From: Actomonas aquatica
Lineage (GTDB): Bacteria > Verrucomicrobiota > Verrucomicrobiia > Opitutales > Opitutaceae
DNA length: 64,000 nucleotides
Direction: 5' to 3'
Assembly (NCBI RefSeq): GCF_019679435.2
Contig: NZ_CP139781.1
Location: 62,001 to 126,000, forward strand
Shown here: positions 51,815 to 60,107 of the stretch, in pieces
How the letters are laid out: each line of letters starts with the position of its first letter
Numbering within the stretch: position 1 is the stretch's first letter
Notes under the pieces: model-generated
What the model saw: only the letters and a program-made list of their open reading frames with translations
Databases searched by the model: none
What the model was told of the DNA's origin: nothing
Program-made: the position numbers and the translations under genes

Positions 51815-52525
51815 ATGGGGTTCTGGCGAAACAGACTGATGCTGGGGACACTCGGAGTCGTGCTCGCAGGGACGAGTTGTCGGGCGGACGACGGCGAGGT
51901 CGGATCGTTGCCCGCGGGGTTTGTGCGTCTGGCGGAGGTCGCGCCGACCGTGCAGCAGGAGCCGCGTTATGCGACGGCGGATAATTTTGTGGGGGAGCCC
52001 ATTCACGGGTATGAGGCGCCGACTGTGGTTTTGACCGTGCCCGCGGCACAGTCGTTGCGCGCGGTGCAACAGGCGCTGTTGGAGCAGGGACTGAGTCTAA
52101 AGGTGTTCGATGCATACCGGCCGCAACGGGCGGTGTTGCACTTCGTGCGCTGGGCGCGGGATGAAGATGATCAGCGGACGAAGGCGACGTATTATCCGGA
52201 CGTGCCGAAAGCGGAGTTGTTTGAACGAGGTTACATCGCGCTGGAATCGGGCCACTCGCGAGGGAGCACGGTGGACGTGTCCTTGCTGCGACGGGTAGCC
52301 GACGGCACATGGCAGGAGCTACCGATGGGCACGCCGTTTGATTTTTTTGGGCCGGAGTCTGCCAGCAGCTCGGAGGCGGTTTCGGCCGAGGCGCAGGCCA
52401 ACCGAAAGCGACTGCGCGCCGTCATGGAAAAACACGGCTGGATTGCCTACGAGGCGGAGTGGTGGCACTTTACCCTGCGCGACGAGCCGTATCCGGAAAC
52501 CTACTTCGATTTTGTGGTGCGGTAG
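51815..52525 (+). CDS. M15-family D-alanyl-D-alanine dipeptidase (VanX/DdpX-like)
   Basis: The roughly 236-residue protein has a hydrophobic leader with a possible lipobox-like cysteine (LGVVLAGTSC). It has the VanX signature: FDAYRPQRAV (Arg), SGHSRGSTVDVSL (zinc His and Asp) and EWWHF (catalytic Glu and zinc His). It should cleave D-Ala-D-Ala during peptidoglycan turnover. No vanH/vanA-type genes are present, so glycopeptide resistance is not implied. ATG 51815 is preferred to the GTG at 51806. Confidence 0.86.
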   Translation: MGFWRNRLMLGTLGVVLAGTSCRADDGEVGSLPAGFVRLAEVAPTVQQEPRYATADNFVGEPIHGYEAPTVVLTVPAAQSLRAVQQALLEQGLSLKVFDAYRPQRAVLHFVRWARDEDDQRTKATYYPDVPKAELFERGYIALESGHSRGSTVDVSLLRRVADGTWQELPMGTPFDFFGPESASSSEAVSAEAQANRKRLRAVMEKHGWIAYEAEWWHFTLRDEPYPETYFDFVVR

Positions 52526-52582
52526 CGTAGTGTGTTCGCACGCGCCCTGCTTTCGCCAACCTGCAGACCTCCCGAAATTGCC

Positions 52583-53419
52583 ATGCCTACCCTGACTCGA
52601 CTCTTCCGTTTTGCCGCCGCTACTGTGCTCTCCATCGCCACCTTGTCCGCTCAGGAGCCCGGCGAATGGGCCGACGAGATCATCAAAGCGCTCGACCGCA
52701 AACATCCGATTCCGGCCATCGGCGTCACCAGCCGCAATCCGACCGAATACATGGGTTACCGGGTGCAGCGTGAGTTGGTGAAGAAGTTGGTCGAAGCCGG
52801 TGACGAAGTCGTCGGGCACAAAGCCGGGGCGACGTCGGAGGCGGCGCAGGTGAAATTTGGGTTATTGGAGCCGGTGGCCGGGGAGCTCTTGAAGTCACAC
52901 CTGAAAAATACCGCGACCTTTGTGAGCCTGCGCGGCAAGGACGGGGTGATGATCGAAATGGAGATCGGGTTTGTGCTGAAGCTCACCATCCGCGAAGCGC
53001 CGGCCAATGTGGAGGAGCTGAAGGAGTATGTGCGCGAAATCGTGCCGGTGGTGGAGTTGCCCAATGTGGATTTCACCGAGGAGCGGATCACGCCGGCGGA
53101 TCTCATCGGCAGTAATGTGGCGGCCTCGACGGTGGTGGTGGGGCGCCCCAAGCGAGTGGGCTTGGTCGACTTGAACGATGTTGCAGTGACCTTGGAACGC
53201 GGTGGCGAAGAAATTGCCACGGGCGTCGGCAGCGATGTGATGGGCGACCCATGGGAGGCGTTGCTATGGCTGGTGCGCCAACGCCTGCGCGAAGGTTACG
53301 AAGTGAAGCGCAATGACCTGTTGATCACGGGCGCGATGGGGCAGGTGGTGTCGGCCAAGGCCGGACGTTACGTGGCCGATTTTGGCAAGCTGGGCCGCGT
53401 GACGTTCTCGATGCGCTGA
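52583..53419 (+). CDS. MhpD-family 2-keto-4-pentenoate hydratase-like protein with signal peptide
   Basis: The 278-residue protein has a clear Sec-type leader (FRFAAATVLSIATLSAQ). The rest follows the FAH/MhpD hydratase fold: HPIPAIGVTSRNPTEYMGYRVQ, GHKAGATSEAAQVKFG, a metal-site Glu region FVSLRGKDGVMIEMEIGFVL, and a C-terminal LLITGAMGQVVSAKAG. Normal members are cytoplasmic and hydrate 2-hydroxypentadienoate in aromatic meta-cleavage; export is unusual. No catechol pathway genes are nearby. It follows the VanX-like gene by 57 bp. The substrate is unknown. Confidence 0.78.
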   Translation: MPTLTRLFRFAAATVLSIATLSAQEPGEWADEIIKALDRKHPIPAIGVTSRNPTEYMGYRVQRELVKKLVEAGDEVVGHKAGATSEAAQVKFGLLEPVAGELLKSHLKNTATFVSLRGKDGVMIEMEIGFVLKLTIREAPANVEELKEYVREIVPVVELPNVDFTEERITPADLIGSNVAASTVVVGRPKRVGLVDLNDVAVTLERGGEEIATGVGSDVMGDPWEALLWLVRQRLREGYEVKRNDLLITGAMGQVVSAKAGRYVADFGKLGRVTFSMR

Positions 53420-53453
53420 AGCGGCGAGTCGAGCGCGCGGAGAGGCAGAGCGT

Positions 53454-53522
53454 GTCGGGCGTGAAGCCCGACCCACGGCAAAGCTCCGCATCCAAATTTG
53501 TGGGTCGGGCTTTATGCCCGAC
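53454..53522. repeat. Inverted pair of GTGGG-footed palindromes (REP-like)
   Basis: A hairpin GTCGGGC-GTGAA-GCCCGAC ending CCCAC (53454-53476) faces GTGGG plus TCGGGC-TTTAT-GCCCGA (53500-53522). It lies between convergent genes and overlaps no coding sequence. It may also act as a two-way terminator. Confidence 0.55.
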
Positions 53523-53526
53523 GGCG

Positions 53527-55413
53527 TTATTCGGGCTGCTCGGTTTCGTTGCCGGCGAGAATGTGTTCGAGCAATCGGTCGACGTAACCGCCGTAGCGCG
53601 GGTGCGGCAGATCCGTGGACTCGCGCGGATAGGTTTTGAGCAGCGGGTGGAGCGGAGAGGCAATGGGGCCGAGTTGGTCGATGACCTGCAGGGCCGAGAC
53701 CGCGGCGAAGTGATCGTGGGTGGGATCGGCGAAGGCACCGAGGTGTTCGAGCGCGAGGGCGCGGTCGTTGCGGTTGCCGCGGTGGACGAGGAGCTCGGCG
53801 GCGGCGATGGCGACCTCGGGCGACGGGTCATCGAGCATGTTCCGCAGATGGGGGACGTGATCGTAAGCGACCGACGGGTGCTGCAGGCCGAGATGGCGCA
53901 GCGTCCAGTAACGCACCGCGGAGTCGTTGTCCTGTAGTTGGCGTTCCACTACGGCGGTAGGAAGCGGCGGGCCGAGGGTGGCACGACCGGCGACGGTGGC
54001 GAGGCGGTGCACGTCGTAGTGGCCGGACTCGCGGGCCCAGTCGTAGGGCGACGTGTCGCCGGCCCGGCATTTGATTTCGCCTTCGGGCAGGAAGCCGAGG
54101 TCCCGGGTGGCGATGAGGTGTTGAAAGAGCGCGGAAGAGAGCCGGTCTTTGGTCGCGACGTGGGCCGGATCGTTGGCGAGGTTGTGGATCTCGAGTGGAT
54201 CGGTGTGGAGGTCGTAGAGTTCTTCGGGCGGGGTGGGCTCCCAGAAGGCAGCTTGGGCGGCGTTGAGTTCGCCGGCCTGCCATTGTTCAAACCACAGGCG
54301 GGTGGTCGGGGTCTGAAATTGGTAAGCGACGTGTTGGCCGGCGGGGAGATCCGGGCGGAAGTTGCGCACGTAAACGTAGTGACCGTCGGTGACGGTGCGG
54401 ACAAAGTCGGTGCGTTCGTCCATGCGACCGCGGAAACCAAACATGAACTCCGGCGCGGGCGTGAGATGTTCGCCGAGGAAGGCGTGACCTTGCATCCATT
54501 CCGGAGGCTTGATGCCGATCAAGCTGAGCAGGGTCGGCGCAAAATCGACGAAGCTGACCAGGCGGTCGGTGGCTCCGCCGGGCGTGTAGTCGGCGGAGCG
54601 GAGGTGGGCGAATTTCTCCGGGATGTAGACGACCAACGCGATCTGTTGGCCGCGGTTGTTGGGGTTGCGTTTGTGGCCCGGCATGCCCGCGCCGTGATCG
54701 CTGTAGTAGAAGATGATGGTGTCTTCGGTGAGGCCGTCGGCGGCGAGTTCGGCCAGGCGGGCGCCGGCGGCAGCATCGGCGGCGGTCACGCTGTCGTAAT
54801 ATTGCGCCCAGTCCTGGCGCACGGCGGGGGCGTTGGGGTGATAGGGCGGGACGGGCGCGTGGGCCGGATCGTGAATGGCCTCGTGGGGGCGTTTGCGCAG
54901 CTGGCTCTCGTGACTCTGAAAGGCGTTGAAGATGGCGAAGAAGGGCTGGGAGGGATCGGCGCGATTGCGCCAGTGGGCGCTGCGGGAGGATTCGTCCCAG
55001 AGGTCGGCTGGGGTGGAGAGGTTGTAATCGGTCTTTTCGTTGTTGGTGCAGTAGTAACCGGCTTCGCGCAGGAAGGTCGGGTAGGGCGCCTTGCCGGCGG
55101 GCGCGGGCGCGAAGCTGCGCATGTGTTGGGTGCCGGTGGAGGGTGGATAGAGTCCGCTGATAAGGGTGGTGCGGGCGGGCGCGCAGACCGGGGCGTTGGA
55201 CCACGCGTGATCGTAGCGCAGCCCGCGACTGGCGAGGGCATCGACATGGGGCGTGGTGGCGTAGTCGTCGCCGTAGCAGCCCATGTCGGGACCGTGATCC
55301 TCACTGGTGAGCCAGAGGATGTTGGGGCGGTCGGCGGCGGTGGTCGTGCTGGCGGCGGTGGCGAGCAGCGGCGCGAGTGCGCAGCACAGGGCGATGAGGC
55401 GAAGGAGGGGCAT
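53527..55413 (-). CDS. Exported sulfatase with C-terminal HEAT-like repeats
   Basis: The 628-residue protein has a signal peptide (about 1-26), RPNILWLTSEDHGPDMGCYG (metal Asp) and the formylglycine motif CAPAR (C77-R81) inside APVCAPARTTLISG, then IIFYYSDHGAGMPGHKR. C77 would need conversion to formylglycine by a sulfatase-modifying enzyme encoded elsewhere. Residues about 500-628 form helical HEAT-like repeats (VRYWTLRHLGLQHPSV, SPEVAIAAAELLVHRGN). It resembles heparan-N-sulfatase-type members. The substrate is unknown. Confidence 0.9.
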   Translation of the reverse strand: MPLLRLIALCCALAPLLATAASTTTAADRPNILWLTSEDHGPDMGCYGDDYATTPHVDALASRGLRYDHAWSNAPVCAPARTTLISGLYPPSTGTQHMRSFAPAPAGKAPYPTFLREAGYYCTNNEKTDYNLSTPADLWDESSRSAHWRNRADPSQPFFAIFNAFQSHESQLRKRPHEAIHDPAHAPVPPYHPNAPAVRQDWAQYYDSVTAADAAAGARLAELAADGLTEDTIIFYYSDHGAGMPGHKRNPNNRGQQIALVVYIPEKFAHLRSADYTPGGATDRLVSFVDFAPTLLSLIGIKPPEWMQGHAFLGEHLTPAPEFMFGFRGRMDERTDFVRTVTDGHYVYVRNFRPDLPAGQHVAYQFQTPTTRLWFEQWQAGELNAAQAAFWEPTPPEELYDLHTDPLEIHNLANDPAHVATKDRLSSALFQHLIATRDLGFLPEGEIKCRAGDTSPYDWARESGHYDVHRLATVAGRATLGPPLPTAVVERQLQDNDSAVRYWTLRHLGLQHPSVAYDHVPHLRNMLDDPSPEVAIAAAELLVHRGNRNDRALALEHLGAFADPTHDHFAAVSALQVIDQLGPIASPLHPLLKTYPRESTDLPHPRYGGYVDRLLEHILAGNETEQPE

Positions 55414-55451
55414 GGGGCAGGACGTTGGGCGAGCGTGAACAGAACGGCGTT

Positions 55452-56516
55452 TCAGGACGAGGTGGACTCGTGGTCGTCATGTTTACGCAGGAGGGATTCG
55501 CGCTCTTCCTGGAGGCGTTGAATCTTGGCGGCGAGGGCGGGGGCGGCGTCTTTGCCGGTGGCGCGTGGATCGGCTTCGAGGCGTTTGATTTCGGCTTCGA
55601 TCTCGGCGAGCCGGATTTCGGCGGCTTCGGCTTCCTCGGCTTTGTCAAAGGCGAGGGTTTCCGCGGTGGGGGGCTCGGGTTGGGTCGAGCTGGAAACCGG
55701 GGTGGCGGCGGAGGGCATGATGGGCTGTTCCTCGGGAATGCGCCGCTGGTTCATGATGGCAGGCGAGGCGATTTCGATGCCCGCGCCGTGGAGCGCGTCG
55801 AGCACGTGGCGGTTGAGGATGGAGCGGGTGGTGAGCAGGCTTTTCACCTCAGTGAGCAGCCCGGCGACGCGGTAGGTGACGGCGTAGTCGCCGAGTTCGC
55901 TGACTTGCACAAACGGATCGGTGAGGCCGGCGTCGGACGCGGCCTGTTTGAGCAGCCCGTCGATGGTCGCGTGGTGGACGTCGTAGCCGAGCGAGAGGGA
56001 GGTGGAGACGATGGTGCCGGAGGCGCGGATGGTGGTGACCGGGTGGGTGATCAAGAAAGTGTGGGGAAAGGCAATGAGGTCGCGGTGTTCGGTCTGGACC
56101 TCGGTGTCGAGCAGCCCGCGCTCGGAGACGCGACCAAAGTGGTCCTCGACGCGGATGAAGTCGCCAGTGCGAAACGGTTTGGTGATCCGCAGCATCATCC
56201 CGGCGGTGAGGTTGGCGAGGATGGTGGTGGAGGAGAACGCGAACATGCCCGAGATGATGAGGCCGATGAGCCCGAGCACCTGGTTACGGCTGCTGTCACT
56301 GACCGGCAGGGCTAGGGCGAGCAGCGCGATGGCGACAAGGGCGAGAAACACCATGATCAACTGGCGGGGCAGCCGGCGCTCGTTGCCGAGGTTGGGAAAG
56401 CGGCCGAGGAGCAGCCAGTGGGCGATGCGAAGCACGATACCGCAGATGGCAGCAGTGGCTACGAGAGGACCCAGTGCAGCGAGCAGGTCGGTCACCGAAG
56501 CGAGCGGAAGGGGCAT
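55452..56516 (-). CDS. MscS-family mechanosensitive channel
   Basis: The 354-residue protein has three N-terminal hydrophobic segments, then FSSTTILANLTAGMMLRITKPFRTGDFIRVEDHFGRVSE, which is the MscS pore-lining helix and beta-domain. A C-terminal charged coiled-coil tail (about 290-350, AEEAEAAEIRLAEIEAEIKRLEA) is extra. It should open under membrane tension on osmotic downshift. ATG 56516 was chosen since the longer frame adds a Pro-rich, non-hydrophobic stretch. Confidence 0.86.
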   Translation of the reverse strand: MPLPLASVTDLLAALGPLVATAAICGIVLRIAHWLLLGRFPNLGNERRLPRQLIMVFLALVAIALLALALPVSDSSRNQVLGLIGLIISGMFAFSSTTILANLTAGMMLRITKPFRTGDFIRVEDHFGRVSERGLLDTEVQTEHRDLIAFPHTFLITHPVTTIRASGTIVSTSLSLGYDVHHATIDGLLKQAASDAGLTDPFVQVSELGDYAVTYRVAGLLTEVKSLLTTRSILNRHVLDALHGAGIEIASPAIMNQRRIPEEQPIMPSAATPVSSSTQPEPPTAETLAFDKAEEAEAAEIRLAEIEAEIKRLEADPRATGKDAAPALAAKIQRLQEERESLLRKHDDHESTSS

Positions 56517-56840
56517 GGCGGGACCTTGGCGGGTGGGGCAGAGGGGAGCGAAAAGAAAATGCGACAGGGGGCGCGGGATCGGCTTGGGCAAGCTGCTGAT
56601 GCCTCACCTTTTGCCAATGCATGTGCACGGCTTGGGCTGGGGACGTTTCGGCGTTGGCGAGCGGCGGGTAACGTCGCAAAATCGTCACCATGTTGGCACG
56701 CGCTACAGTGGAGCCCACCCGCCGCCCAGAGCGGCATAGTGGACGCGGCCGGACCGAAGGAGCGAGCGACTCAAGGCTCGCCACGGCAATCGGAGACCGC
56801 GCGCGGGCCTGAATAAACCCCCAATCATAGGAATACCCCC
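56517..56840. other. 324-bp divergent gap between MscS and the EF-G-like gene
   Basis: No gene or clear promoter is visible. A CTACAGTGGAGCCCACC stretch near 56703 and neighbouring GC-rich palindromic sequence may be the remains of a REP element. The start context of the downstream gene contains no obvious Shine-Dalgarno beyond weak purines. Confidence 0.4.
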
Positions 56841-58922
56841 ATGGCCGACTACCCCGCTCCCAAAATTAGAAACTTAACCCTGGTCGGCCACGCCTCAGCC
56901 GGAAAAACCGTGCTTGCGGAAGCCATGCTGGCCTGCGCCGGTGAGATCGGCCGCATGGGTTCGATCGAAGCTGGCACCACGCAGTCAGACTTTCATCCCA
57001 GCGAAAAGGACCACGGCATCTCCGTGCATGCGACGCTGCTCACCCTGGAGTGGGCGGGCGCGAAACTGAATCTATTGGACGCCCCCGGTTACCAGGACTT
57101 CAGCGGCGAGGCGTTGAGCGCGCTGCGCGTCGGTGATTCCGCGGTGATTGTGGTGAATGCCAGCCAGGGCGTTGCCGCCGGCACCGACAAGATGTGGAAA
57201 GCGGCCGATGAGTTTCACCTGCCCAAAACGCTGGTGGTCACCGGTATCGATAAACCCAATACGGATTTCAACGCGGTGCTGGAACAGGCGCGCGAACACT
57301 TTGGCACCAACGTGTTTCCGCTCACCCTGCCGCTCGAGGGCGGCCCCGGGTTCAATCGGCTGCTCGATGTCATGCGCAGTGAGGTGTTGACCTACCGGAC
57401 CGACCAATCGGGCGCCTTCACGGAGGCACCGGCGGAGGGCGCGCTGGCGGATCAGGTGAAGGCCCTGCACCGGCAGCTGATCGAATATGTGGCGGAGTCG
57501 GACAACGCGCTGATGGAGAAATTTTTCGAGCAGGACGGCCTGAGCGAAGAGGAGCTGCGCCAGGGGCTGCACCAGGCCTTGGAAGACGGCGTGTTTGTGC
57601 CGGTTTTCGCGGTGTCGGGCCTGAACAACATCGGCGTGAGTCGTTTGCTCGACCACATTGCCAAGTATGAGTCTTCGCCGGTGGACCATCATCGCGTGAA
57701 GGGGCGCACGCCGGAAGGTGTGATGATCGAGGTCGACTTGGCGGACAAAGGCACGGTGATGCACGTCTTCAAGACGATGAACGAGCCGGGCGTGGGTGAG
57801 TTTTCGCTCTTCCGCGTGTATGCCGGCGAGGTGCGCAATGGTCAGGAGCTCTTCAATCCGGCGCGCAACACCACGGAGCGCATCGGCCAGTTGTATTACC
57901 TGAATGGGCACAAACGTGCGCCCACCACGGTGCTCGGTGCGGGTGACATCGGTGCGGCGGTGAAGCTGCGCGACACCCACACGGGCAACACGCTCTGCGA
58001 TCCGGAGCGCCCGGTTGTATTGCCCGCGGTCAAGTTCCCGCGGCCCAATATCCATGGCGCGCTGGTGTGCGAATCGCGCGGTGACGAGGACAAGTTTGCG
58101 GTGGGGCTCAACACCCTGCGCGAGGAGGATCCGTCCTTCCACCATCGGGTGGATGACGAGGTGCATCAGACGATCATCTCAGGCCAAGGCGAGATTCACC
58201 TGCAGGTTACCCTGGAGCGGCTCGTGCGCCGATTCGGGGTGAAGGTTTCGATGGTGCCGCCGCGCGTGCCGTATCGCGAGACGATCAGCGGGACCGGCGA
58301 AGCCAAATATCGTCATAAGAAACAATCCGGCGGCGCCGGGCAGTTCGCCGAAGTGTGGCTGCGCATCGCGCCGGGTGAACCGGGCTCCGGGATCGATTTT
58401 AAACAGTCTCTGGTCGGCACCAATGTGGACCGCGTGTTTGTGCCCTCCGTGGAGAAGGGCGTGCATCAAGCGTGTCAGGAAGGCGTCATCGCTGGCTGCA
58501 ACATTGTCGATGTGCAGATCGATTTCTACGACGGCAAGATGCACCCGGTGGACTCCAAGGACATCGCCTTCCAGATCGCGGGGTATCACGCCTTCAAGGA
58601 CGCGTTTGCGCAGGCTCGTCCGGGACTCATGGAGCCGATCTACGAGATTGTGGTGACGGTGCCGGAAGACTGCGTGGGTGACGTGTTGGGCGATCTGTCC
58701 TCGCGGCGCGGTCGCATCATGGGCGTCGACGCCGACGGGCACTTCCAAGCGATCAAGGCGCATGTGCCGCAACGCGAGTTGCATAACTACAGCACGCGCC
58801 TGCGTTCCCTCACCGCGAGTCGGGGCGTGCACACCGAAACCTATGTGAGTCACGAACGCGTGCCCCGCGAGCTCGAGGCGACCATCATCGCCGAAGCGCA
58901 GGCGGCTCGCGCGACGGAATAG
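56841..58922 (+). CDS. EF-G-like translational GTPase (FusA2-type)
   Basis: The 693-residue protein has EF-G domain order I-V: P-loop GHASAGKT (16-23), G3 DAPGYQDF (79-86), domain II, GQGEIHLQVTLERLVRRFG of domain III, KKQSGGAGQFAEV of domain IV and the EF-G C-terminal domain. The catalytic His after G3 is Tyr83, and the G4 NKxD is TGID (133-136). Both changes are seen in non-housekeeping EF-G paralogues (FusA2). It is thus likely an accessory, weakly GTP-hydrolysing factor and not the main elongation factor. Confidence 0.85.
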   Translation: MADYPAPKIRNLTLVGHASAGKTVLAEAMLACAGEIGRMGSIEAGTTQSDFHPSEKDHGISVHATLLTLEWAGAKLNLLDAPGYQDFSGEALSALRVGDSAVIVVNASQGVAAGTDKMWKAADEFHLPKTLVVTGIDKPNTDFNAVLEQAREHFGTNVFPLTLPLEGGPGFNRLLDVMRSEVLTYRTDQSGAFTEAPAEGALADQVKALHRQLIEYVAESDNALMEKFFEQDGLSEEELRQGLHQALEDGVFVPVFAVSGLNNIGVSRLLDHIAKYESSPVDHHRVKGRTPEGVMIEVDLADKGTVMHVFKTMNEPGVGEFSLFRVYAGEVRNGQELFNPARNTTERIGQLYYLNGHKRAPTTVLGAGDIGAAVKLRDTHTGNTLCDPERPVVLPAVKFPRPNIHGALVCESRGDEDKFAVGLNTLREEDPSFHHRVDDEVHQTIISGQGEIHLQVTLERLVRRFGVKVSMVPPRVPYRETISGTGEAKYRHKKQSGGAGQFAEVWLRIAPGEPGSGIDFKQSLVGTNVDRVFVPSVEKGVHQACQEGVIAGCNIVDVQIDFYDGKMHPVDSKDIAFQIAGYHAFKDAFAQARPGLMEPIYEIVVTVPEDCVGDVLGDLSSRRGRIMGVDADGHFQAIKAHVPQRELHNYSTRLRSLTASRGVHTETYVSHERVPRELEATIIAEAQAARATE

Positions 58923-59031
58923 GTGGATGGTCGTTCTTTTTTGCCGGGATTGGTCGATGGCTCGACTGATCCTGGCGAAGAGGCCGGGCTGACGCGGTCG
59001 AGGACGTCCGCGTCCACCTGGCGGCAACACG

Positions 59032-59853
59032 CTAAGTCTCACACAGCGCGCGGAAACGGGGGAGGGCTTCGGCCAGCGGCGGCAGGTAGGGATGCCAGTG
59101 TTGCTCCCACTCAAGTGACAGTGCGCCACGGTAGCCGAGTTGGTTCAGGACGGTGAGCGCTTCGGCCCACGGAAATTTGCCGTCGCCGGGCAGGCAGTAG
59201 GTGAAGGGTTTGCGCGGTGAGGGTTTGTTGATGCTGTCCTTGAGGTGCACGTGACACACGGCGTCGCCCAGCAGGGCCGCGGTGTCGGGCAACGCGACGC
59301 CGGCGCGCCACGTATGGTGCAGATCCCACAACACGGCGAGGTCGGGCAGTTGCTGGCGCAGCGCTTGTAGCGCGAGCGGATGCACCAGCGCGTCGTGCGT
59401 TTCGACAGCCAACTGGGTGCGAATACCGGCGCGATTTCGCTGCGTTTCCCAATCCGCCATCCACGCGGCGACCTGAGCCCAGTGGCTTGCGGAGGGTGGG
59501 GTGCTCGCGTCGCCGCCATCAAAGACGCGCAACCACGGACAATCCAGCGCGTCGGCGGTGGCGCCCAAGGTCTGTAGCGCGGTGATGTCTGCGGTCGTTG
59601 CCTCGAGTAGCTTCACCGAGGTGCCGAGCATCGGGACTTTGAGTTGGCGCTGAGTGAGGTCGTGTCGGGCGTTCGGCGGTCTAGGCAAAAGGTCCGCTAC
59701 GTTAGTCGGCTCCAAGGTCTCGCCACGAAGACAGCGTAGTTCGATGCCCGCCATGCCGGAGGCCTGAGCGAGGTCCAGGGTTGAGTCCCAATCAAGAGAG
59801 GGGCACCCGAGCGTGGAGAAGGAAAGAGGGCGGGCAGCGCGAGCGTTGAACAT
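59032..59853 (-). CDS. Sugar phosphate isomerase/epimerase-like TIM-barrel protein
   Basis: The 273-residue xylose-isomerase-like barrel has LSFSTLGCPSLDW at the N-terminus, QLAVETHDALVHP, LAVLWDLHHTWRAG and VCHVHLKDS with YCLPGDGKFPW, which are the metal-binding Glu/Asp/His positions of this superfamily. The exact reaction is not predictable. It is divergent from a TonB receptor and may act on the sugar that the receptor imports. Confidence 0.8.
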   Translation of the reverse strand: MFNARAARPLSFSTLGCPSLDWDSTLDLAQASGMAGIELRCLRGETLEPTNVADLLPRPPNARHDLTQRQLKVPMLGTSVKLLEATTADITALQTLGATADALDCPWLRVFDGGDASTPPSASHWAQVAAWMADWETQRNRAGIRTQLAVETHDALVHPLALQALRQQLPDLAVLWDLHHTWRAGVALPDTAALLGDAVCHVHLKDSINKPSPRKPFTYCLPGDGKFPWAEALTVLNQLGYRGALSLEWEQHWHPYLPPLAEALPRFRALCET

Positions 59854-60107
59854 GGGAATGAAGATGCCAAGTGAGCGAGGGGGGCGACGTATGGCTGCGC
59901 CACAAATAATAATAAAACCGGTTCGTAAGAGGAGAAACAGGCAATCGGACGAGGCGAACGTGGACGAGAATAATAATTATAAATTTGAGCTTGCCGGACC
60001 GCGCGAGAGGCGCGATAGCAACAACGCTGATTTCTCGAAGTCGTGCCTTGGCGGCGAATTCGCTGCCGGGACGACGCATCCCCCGCATCCCCCTAACCCA
60101 GTTGTTT
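59854..60107. promoter_or_regulatory. AT-rich divergent promoter region between epimerase and TonB receptor
   Basis: This 254-bp gap contains two AT-rich patches that stand out in the GC-rich surroundings: an AATAATAATAAAACCGG stretch near 59906 with the palindrome AACCGGTT, and AATAATAATTATAAATTT near 59970. They probably hold the promoters and perhaps operators of the two divergent genes. The TCTAACnGTTAA motif is absent. Confidence 0.4.

Noticed and set aside
51815-52525. Vancomycin-resistance vanX
   Set aside because: No vanH, vanA or vanRS genes are nearby. Stand-alone VanX/DdpX-like dipeptidases are common in Gram-negative bacteria for cell-wall turnover.
59854-60107. Additional copy of the inositol-locus operator upstream of the second TonB receptor
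   Set aside because: Read in both directions, the gap has AACCGGTT but no TCTAACnGTTAA match within one mismatch.
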